The notes under the pieces are model-generated. The model did no database searches and had not been told where the DNA came from. It was given only the letters and a program-made list of their open reading frames with translations. Position numbers and translations under genes: made by a program. This document shows positions 39,420 to 46,586 of a DNA stretch of 46,586 nucleotides, one piece after another; positions within the stretch are counted from its first letter, which is position 1; every line of letters begins with the position of its first letter. The DNA is from CAYOEZ01 sp964402955 (lineage in GTDB: Bacteria > Chloroflexota > DTOL01 > DAOUCN01). The DNA is taken from contig CAYOEZ010000010.1 in the NCBI GenBank assembly GCA_964402955.1, positions 1-46,586 on the forward strand. Direction: 5' to 3'.

Positions 39420-40811
39420 TCACCCCAGATATATAGGATTACTCAGCGCCGTTACCGCCTCGTCGGCGTCGCGTAGCTCAGCGCGCACGAAGACGCTGTC
39501 AGCGACGGCGAGATCGGCGGTCACAGTCTCGTCAGCAGCGCTGAAAGTGTGCTCGAAGAGCACGTTGCTCTGGTCGAGCAGTTGCAGGCGGCAGCCCGCC
39601 CCACGCCGGCAGCGTACCTGCACCGGCAGCCGCCCATCTGCCGGGCGCGGCAGCGCGTCGCCGCCCATGGCCGCCAGCCCCGGCCCGGCGCATAGCTCGA
39701 GTTGCGGCCCATCGATGTCGCTCGACATGCTGATGTGGCCCTCGCGAATGGCGCTCAGGATTGCGTCAGCGCCGGGCTGCCCGGGGACGTAGACCCAGGT
39801 GACGGGGGCGCCGGGGGCGCGCCGGTCTTCGTCCTCCATCTCGCTGCGGCGGTGGAAGTCGCTGCCGGCCAGCGCCGGGATGCGCTCACCCTGCGCGATG
39901 CGGTGCGCCCAGAAGTCCAGCGCATACTGGTTCGCCGCAAACCACGGCCCATTCCACACCTCGATGCAGTCATAGCCCGTGACCTCAGGGTAGGCCCACG
40001 GCGGGCCGAAGGGCTTGGGATGATTGCACGAAATCAGCGCCACGCGCGCGCGGGCAAAGCGCAGCACAGCCTCCATCTCCTCGGGCGTCTGCACGCGGAA
40101 GTCCACCCAGTCGCCGATACCCCAGATGTTGAAGTGCCCCTTGAACGTCGTCACCTCAGTGCCGGGAATCAAGATCAGCCCGGGATCGCTCAGGCGGGCC
40201 AGATCGCTCTGGCTGGCGATCGAGTTGTGGTCGGTGATCGCCAGGAAGTCCAGGCCGCGCCGGCGGGCAAGCGCCGCCACATCGAGCGGGCTCAACTCGC
40301 CGTCGCTGTGGAAGGTATGGCAATGCAGCTCACCGCACAACCAGGGCGCGCTGCGGGCAGGAGGAGGAGAGGAGGGCAGGGCAGACACCAGAGCGGGCAA
40401 TGCGACGGCGGACTTGTGCCCGGGTTCAGTGGCGATGGTTACCGTTGCCTGATAGGCGCAGCCCTCAGCGGCGATCTTGTAGAGTCCCAGATGCACATGC
40501 CAGCGGCCAGGGCGCAGCGGGCCAGGCAGATAGCCGGGCGTCGCCGCCGACTCGCCGATGAAGATCGCCATACGCTCGCTGCCGCTCCAGCCGCGGAAGC
40601 CGCCCGTGAGCGCCCCGATGCCCCGCTCGTCAAAGACGCCCAGGTCAACCGTGTTGCCCCCGCTCAACAGCGGATCAGAGTTGATCTGGTTGCTGTAGGC
40701 ATAGCTGACGTCCAGCCGCGTGGCGGCGGGCGGCACGTCGAAAGGCAAATGGACAAACCCCTTTTCCTGATCGGGCCGGAGCATACCCTCGAATGTTATC
40801 TGTGTCGGCAT
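39420..40811 (-). CDS. PHP-domain metal-dependent hydrolase (CehA/McbA-like)
   Basis: 463 aa; ATG 40811 with GGGGAGGAAATGCATC upstream. Residues about 1-150 form a beta-rich region. From about 155 the PHP domain shows GELHCHTFHSDGELSP, LDFLAITDHNS, LIPGTEVTTFKGH, CNHPKPFG and ALAGSDFHRR, giving the His/Asp set for two or three metals. Related proteins hydrolyse phosphoesters; CehA and McbA act on carbaryl. A C-terminal beta domain follows. The stop is only 6 bp past the tandem repeat array. Substrate unknown. Confidence 0.88.
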   Translation of the reverse strand: MPTQITFEGMLRPDQEKGFVHLPFDVPPAATRLDVSYAYSNQINSDPLLSGGNTVDLGVFDERGIGALTGGFRGWSGSERMAIFIGESAATPGYLPGPLRPGRWHVHLGLYKIAAEGCAYQATVTIATEPGHKSAVALPALVSALPSSPPPARSAPWLCGELHCHTFHSDGELSPLDVAALARRRGLDFLAITDHNSIASQSDLARLSDPGLILIPGTEVTTFKGHFNIWGIGDWVDFRVQTPEEMEAVLRFARARVALISCNHPKPFGPPWAYPEVTGYDCIEVWNGPWFAANQYALDFWAHRIAQGERIPALAGSDFHRRSEMEDEDRRAPGAPVTWVYVPGQPGADAILSAIREGHISMSSDIDGPQLELCAGPGLAAMGGDALPRPADGRLPVQVRCRRGAGCRLQLLDQSNVLFEHTFSAADETVTADLAVADSVFVRAELRDADEAVTALSNPIYLG

Positions 40812-40835
40812 GATGCATTTCCTCCCCTGAGTGGG

Positions 40836-40864
40836 GGTATACAGCACACGAGGGATGTTGTCAA
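40836..40864 (-). promoter_or_regulatory. Promoter of the PHP hydrolase gene
   Basis: Minus strand: TTGACA (40864-40859), 17-bp spacer, TATACC (40841-40836), about 25 bp before the start codon. Confidence 0.75.
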
Positions 40865-40891
40865 GGAGTCCTCTTTGATGCGAGAGGAAAC

Positions 40892-40989
40892 GGGACGCGG
40901 ATTTTCGCGGAAACGTGCACGGATGCCCGCTGATTTCTTGGTCCGAATCTGCGCCAATCCGCGTCTGTTTCCGCGCAAATCCGCGTCCC
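40892..40989. repeat. GGGACGCGGAT inverted-repeat element, copy 2
   Basis: Arms 40892-40914 (GGGACGCGGATTTTCGCGG plus AAAC) and 40967-40989 pair at 22 of 23 positions around a 52-bp centre. Same family as 31401-31503. Confidence 0.8.
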
Positions 40990-41003
40990 ATTAGTGGTTG
41001 CCT

Positions 41004-41070
41004 GTAGGTCGGGTTTCTTACCCGCCGATGGCGCTAAAAACCAACTCGGCGGGTAAGAAACCCGCCCTAC
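41004..41070. repeat. GTAGG-CGGGTTTCTTACCCGCCGA hairpin element
   Basis: Arms 41004-41028 and 41046-41070 pair at 24 of 25 positions with a 17-nt loop. It lies just upstream of the flavoprotein promoter. The word GTAGGTTGGGCATCC near 46428-46442 may be a relic of a related element. Confidence 0.8.
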
Positions 41071-41097
41071 GCTTGCAGTGAAAAGACGGGCGCGGCC

Positions 41098-41125
41098 TTG
41101 TCAAGGCCAGAAAACATGCTATACT
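41098..41125 (+). promoter_or_regulatory. Promoter of the flavoprotein gene
   Basis: TTGTCA (41098-41103), 16-bp spacer, TATACT (41120-41125), about 39 nt before the start codon; it may also serve the GH42 gene downstream. Confidence 0.65.
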
Positions 41126-41164
41126 AGTCATAGCCCAATCTCACGCCGCAAAAGGATAGACGCA

Positions 41165-41716
41165 ATGACAATCATGGTGCTGAGCGCCAGCCCGAACAAA
41201 GACGGCCTGACGGCAGCCTGCGTGGCAGCCGCCATCGAAGGCGTGCGCCTGGCGGAGGCAGAAGCCGAGGTTGTCCGCCTCAACGATCTGCACATCGGCG
41301 CCTGCAAAGCCTGCGACAACGGCTGGGGCACGTGCCGCACGCTGCACTACTGCCAGGTAACCGACGACTTCCAGGGTCTGCACGAACGCCTGCTCAAGGC
41401 CGAGGGCGTCATTCTGGTCAGCCCGGTTTACTGGGGCGAGATGAGCGAGTCGGCCAAGGCATTCACCGATCGCCTGCGCCGCTGCGAAGCATCGCGCCGC
41501 GAGGGCAGCCTGCTGGCCGGCAAGCCGGTGCTGGCTGTGGCCGCAGCAGGCGGCAGTGGGGGCGGCATGATCACCTGTCTGCAGAGCATGGAGCGCTGGA
41601 TTCAGCACGTGCGGGCGCGGCAGTGGGATCTCATCCCCGTCAACCGCTGGAGCAGACCCTACAAGCTGGTCGCCATCCGCGCGGCGGCGCAGGCAATGAC
41701 AAGCGGTCAATGGTAA
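41165..41716 (+). CDS. NADPH-dependent FMN reductase-like flavodoxin-fold protein
   Basis: 183 aa; ATG 41165 with AAAGGATAGACGCA upstream. Flavodoxin fold: MVLSASPNKDGLTAA binds FMN phosphate, VILVSPVYWGEMSESAKAF is the family signature, and AAAGGSGGGM lies near the isoalloxazine. The Cys-rich stretch CKACDNGWGTCRTLHYC after strand 2 resembles iron-sulfur flavoproteins, so a cluster is possible. The spacing does not exactly match the compact CX2CX2CX4-7C motif. Confidence 0.85.
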   Translation: MTIMVLSASPNKDGLTAACVAAAIEGVRLAEAEAEVVRLNDLHIGACKACDNGWGTCRTLHYCQVTDDFQGLHERLLKAEGVILVSPVYWGEMSESAKAFTDRLRRCEASRREGSLLAGKPVLAVAAAGGSGGGMITCLQSMERWIQHVRARQWDLIPVNRWSRPYKLVAIRAAAQAMTSGQW

Positions 41717-41779
41717 GAAAACCCGCCCTCCTCTCACGCCGGCGCAGAGAGGTATCACTCGATGTGGAGGCAGAAGACC

Positions 41780-43771
<1,992 letters not shown>

Positions 43772-43807
43772 GGCGCAAACAACAGCGGAGAAGGCAATGA
43801 GGCCTTC

Positions 43808-43873
43808 ACCGCAGAGACACAGAGAACGCAGAGTTGTAGCCTGTTCTCTCTGCGTTCTCTGTGTCTCTGCGGT
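43808..43873. terminator. Perfect 26-bp hairpin (CCGCAGAGACACAGAG family, copy 2)
   Basis: Arms 43808-43833 and 43848-43873 are perfect complements with a 14-nt loop. It lies between the convergent GH42 and GH38 genes, where it could stop transcription from both sides. Same family as the element at 29025-29099. Confidence 0.8.
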
Positions 43874-43892
43874 AATGAAGGACAGTCGTACA

Positions 43893-46406
43893 CTACGCGC
43901 CAAACGTGCGGCCTTCTTCCTCCTGGCGGGCATCGGGCAGGCCCAGACTGGACGTGACAAAGGCCAGGCGGATGGTCTTGATCTCGTAGGGCCGCATGTG
44001 AACGCGCACGATCTTCCCCTCATAGCTCACATCCGCGCCGGCGCGGCGCTGCTCCAGGTGGTTCGTTTCCTCGCAGAAGCGCAGCGCGGACGGCAGCGTC
44101 AGCGTCGCATCGGTCTCATTCCCCACTGTCTCGTACATGCGCAGCACCAGCGGCGACCATTCCCCCCACTCTTCCTCTTCCACCTTGAGCGCTGTCAGCA
44201 CGACATTGGCCGGCTCGAGCTGAACAAAGCTGAACTCCGGCGCAATCGCCTCGTACGCGGCCGGCGTGATCCAGTGATCCATCATGCCCGAGTGGCGCAT
44301 CTCCTGGCGGGCCAATAGGGGGAAGTTGAACTCCAGGCCGCGCCGCACCGTCTGCGCCGCCCGCCAATCGCCGCTGTGGGGATAGAAGGCATAGCTCAGA
44401 TCGTGCGCGCCCTCGTCGGCGCGGGGGTCGAGGTCGGGAATGCCGCGCAGCAGGGTCATGCGCATGACATTGTCGTTGACGTCAAATCCGTAGCGGGCAT
44501 TGTTGAGCAGGCTGGCGCCGTTTTTGCTGCTCGAGAGGTCAATCCAGTTCTGCGCGCCAGCCTCGGCCCCGTTCGCCGGCCGCACAACGTGCCCGTAGGG
44601 CGCTTCGAAGGTTGCCTGCCCACCATGCGTTCGCAGCGGGAAGCTTGTCTTTAGACAGCACTCGCGCTCGTGCCAGTCGGCCTGGAAGCGCACATCGACG
44701 CGCGCCAGACCGGCGTGCAGGATGACGTCCTGCGTGAAGTATGAGTCGCGGTAGCGGTAGGAGGAGCGCACGATGGCCCGCACCGGTCCCCGCTCGATGA
44801 CCTCGACGCTATCCGGCGCGGTCAGGTTCTCGACCTGGTCGGTCAGCGCGATCAGCCAGGCGCTTGTTTCGCCGGGCTTCTCAGCGATGGCCTGCAGCAC
44901 GTTGCCCGGCCCCGCCAGGACATCGTGCTGCGTCTGCTTGTCGATGATGCTGGCGATGTTGCCCGACTGGGGGCTGATTCTGAGTTGGAAGAACTCATTC
45001 TCCAGGCTCATGCCCCGTACTTGCAGCGGGCTGTTGCCATTGGGCGTATCGTCGACAAAGGCGCGCAAGAGCTTGTAGCCCATGGGGGGAACACTGGCAG
45101 CGACAAACAGCACATCAGCCAGCCAGAAATGACCCTGCTGCACGACGCTGACGATCTGGGTGGGGACAGCCACGCCGTTGCTGTCGCGCACGGTGATGTG
45201 CTGGGGTTTGCGGCTCAGGCGCAGGGTGCGCTGCACCGGCTCGCTACGTTGCCACGCCAGCGGGTTGAACACGAGCACCGGCTCGCCCGCGCCGCGCGTG
45301 TCAATGCGATTGCCGATCTCAGCCAGTGCGGTCTCCAGCACGCTGCTCATCTGCTTCTCAACCAAATCGAAGTCAGCGGCGTTGTCCTCGAAAACGGGAG
45401 CGCGTGATGTGCCGGGAAGCTCGTCGTGGAAATTGTGGTGCAACACACGCTTCCAGGCGTCGCTGAAGTCGACGCGGGGGTAGACTGGCTTGCGCTGGAA
45501 CGACGTAGCGATGGCGGCGAAGCGCTCGGCCGTCAGCAGCAGCGTCTCCACCTGCCGCGCGCGCTGCTTGCTGCGCCCTTCCGACGTGTAGGAACCGGTC
45601 GAGCCGCCGCCCAGGTCGCCTTGGTAGCTCGTCAGGTCGCGGCGCGGCTGCAAGACCTCGCTGAAGAAGCGCTCAGGGGCGGTATGCACAAGCCGCGGCG
45701 CGCCTGGCTGTGCACGCAGGTTGTGCAGCGCCGTAAGGTCTTCGTCACGCGGGCCGCCGCCGTGGTCGCCGCGCCCGTAGAGTACGAGCGCTTCGTTGGC
45801 GCCGGTCATCTGTTGCCATTGCTTCATGCCGTCCAGCAGTTGCGGGCCAATGACGGCGCTGTAGCTGAAGACCGGGCTGTAGGCCAGAACGGAGGCGCCA
45901 TCGGGCCCCTTCCACCAGAAGAAGGGGGTGTTGTTGAGCACGCCGCGGCCATAGAGCATGGACGTGATGCCACAGCCTTTGAGAATGGTTGGCAGCGTCT
46001 GCGTATGGCCAGAGAAGCAGTCGGGCGCCCAGGCCATGGTCACGTCACAATCCAGATGCTGGCGCGCATAGCGGGCGCCGATCAGGTGCTGGCGGATCAT
46101 GGCTTCGCCGCTCGTCATCATGTGGTCATATTCGCACCAGCCATCGACGACGATCCAGCGCCCCTCGGCCACGCGCCGCTTGATCGCGCTGAAGATGTCC
46201 GGGTACTCGCGCTGCATCGCCTCATAGAGCGCCAACTGCGACTGGACGAAGATGAGCTCCGGCTCTTGCTCCATCATGCGCAGGACGCCGCGGAAGGTAT
46301 CGCGGGCGATGCGGTGCACCGTTTCGTTCCAGCGCCAGCGATAGCCCAGGTCGATGTGGGCATGTCCCACCAGGTGGATGGTGCATTTTGAGAGATCGTC
46401 TGGCAT
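43893..46406 (-). CDS. Alpha-mannosidase, GH38
   Basis: 837 aa from ATG 46406 with ACGAGGTATGAT upstream; an in-frame TTG 15 bp earlier lacks a ribosome site. The catalytic domain has the zinc motif H15-A-H17-I-D19, nucleophile D129 in WAPDCFSGH, and HHNFHDELPGT. A helical middle domain and C-terminal beta domains follow (VLVFNPLAWQRSEPV). It releases alpha-linked mannose. The GH88-like gene is just upstream on the same strand, so the two may form a glycan-degrading operon. Confidence 0.95.
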   Translation of the reverse strand: MPDDLSKCTIHLVGHAHIDLGYRWRWNETVHRIARDTFRGVLRMMEQEPELIFVQSQLALYEAMQREYPDIFSAIKRRVAEGRWIVVDGWCEYDHMMTSGEAMIRQHLIGARYARQHLDCDVTMAWAPDCFSGHTQTLPTILKGCGITSMLYGRGVLNNTPFFWWKGPDGASVLAYSPVFSYSAVIGPQLLDGMKQWQQMTGANEALVLYGRGDHGGGPRDEDLTALHNLRAQPGAPRLVHTAPERFFSEVLQPRRDLTSYQGDLGGGSTGSYTSEGRSKQRARQVETLLLTAERFAAIATSFQRKPVYPRVDFSDAWKRVLHHNFHDELPGTSRAPVFEDNAADFDLVEKQMSSVLETALAEIGNRIDTRGAGEPVLVFNPLAWQRSEPVQRTLRLSRKPQHITVRDSNGVAVPTQIVSVVQQGHFWLADVLFVAASVPPMGYKLLRAFVDDTPNGNSPLQVRGMSLENEFFQLRISPQSGNIASIIDKQTQHDVLAGPGNVLQAIAEKPGETSAWLIALTDQVENLTAPDSVEVIERGPVRAIVRSSYRYRDSYFTQDVILHAGLARVDVRFQADWHERECCLKTSFPLRTHGGQATFEAPYGHVVRPANGAEAGAQNWIDLSSSKNGASLLNNARYGFDVNDNVMRMTLLRGIPDLDPRADEGAHDLSYAFYPHSGDWRAAQTVRRGLEFNFPLLARQEMRHSGMMDHWITPAAYEAIAPEFSFVQLEPANVVLTALKVEEEEWGEWSPLVLRMYETVGNETDATLTLPSALRFCEETNHLEQRRAGADVSYEGKIVRVHMRPYEIKTIRLAFVTSSLGLPDARQEEEGRTFGA

Positions 46407-46455
46407 ATCATACCTCGTCAATCAAGTGTAGGTTGGGCATCCTTGCCCGACAGCG

Positions 46456-46586
46456 CTACTCGTACCCCAGCGCCTTGCTCAATGCTTCCAGGAAGAAGTA
46501 CTCGCCCCACATCACGCTTTCGTCCACCCCGAGGCCGCGCCGCTGGTGGTACATGCCGTGCTTGAGCACGCCTTCCCAGCCGGGCG
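46456..46586 (-). CDS. GH88-like unsaturated glucuronyl hydrolase, C-terminal fragment (5' part outside window)
   Basis: The last 42 codons of a gene entering from the window edge: KHGMYHQRRGLGVDESVMWG then EYFFLEALSKALGYE. The GVDES-xxWG-xYFFLEAL ending is the C-terminal signature of GH88/GH105-type (alpha/alpha)6 enzymes that hydrolyse unsaturated uronyl residues. The catalytic residues lie outside the window. Confidence 0.8.
   Translation of the reverse strand, partial: PGWEGVLKHGMYHQRRGLGVDESVMWGEYFFLEALSKALGYE

Noticed and set aside
39702..40994. A 430-codon plus-strand open frame
   Set aside because: Antisense to the PHP hydrolase and running through the inverted-repeat element; no supporting motifs.

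Overview
The window looks like a draft or metagenome-assembled chromosome fragment from a Chloroflexota bacterium (Anaerolineae/Caldilineae-like). The grounds are high GC, a Thr/Pro-rich linker straight after a Tat/lipobox signal, sigma-70-type promoters (TTGACA-17/18-TATAAT), many hairpin repeats and GAACCCT-type repeats, and a regulator with an N-terminal helical domain typical of that phylum. A run of exactly 100 N inside a 50-bp tandem repeat (39260-39359) marks a scaffold join. The taxonomic call is inference.

Region 1 (1-23820) is a large sugar-utilisation locus. On the minus strand are a lipoprotein solute-binding protein, two permeases, an unexplained 50-codon ORF and a clan GH-D alpha-galactosidase-like enzyme that runs off the window. 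No ATPase is encoded here. A receiver protein and a hybrid histidine kinase follow, overlapping tail to tail. A GntR-type regulator is transcribed divergently from the kinase, through a promoter whose two -35 boxes form one palindrome. Downstream on the plus strand is an apparent operon: UroD-fold methyltransferase, very large six-hairpin glycosidase, MttB-family methyltransferase, mutarotase-like protein, SDR dehydrogenase (frameshifted), second UroD-fold protein, class III aminotransferase, cupin, and two sugar-phosphate isomerase/epimerase-type TIM barrels (the second frameshifted twice). The mix of glycan-processing enzymes with corrinoid-pathway methyltransferase families suggests catabolism of a methylated sugar or betaine-like glycoside. 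No corrinoid protein is present in the window.

Region 2 (23821-38870) is a patchwork of tRNA-Arg(UCU), toxin-antitoxin modules and restriction systems around housekeeping genes. It holds HicBA, a Phd antitoxin whose VapC partner is cut after about 11 codons and joined to the 3' end of a radical-SAM (AmrS-like) gene, and a MalT/LuxR-type ATPase fragment joined to a second AmrS 3' end. It also holds an SPPY methyltransferase plus an overlapping putative type II endonuclease, a PIN toxin with an excisionase-type antitoxin, a stand-alone TIR protein, BrnT (interrupted by a stop) with BrnA, and a 1369-residue Eco57I-like type IIG enzyme. Among them lie a SAM methyltransferase, a cupin, a small Cys protein, tpiA and pyrG. 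PyrG has Tyr in place of the catalytic amidotransferase Cys.

Region 3 (38870-46586) contains the tandem repeat and gap, a PHP metal-dependent hydrolase, an FMN-reductase-like flavoprotein, a GH42 beta-galactosidase, a GH38 alpha-mannosidase and the 3' end of a GH88-like gene, so it is again carbohydrate-directed. Hairpin elements separate many transcription units, and one palindromic element lies inside the coding sequence of the type IIG enzyme.
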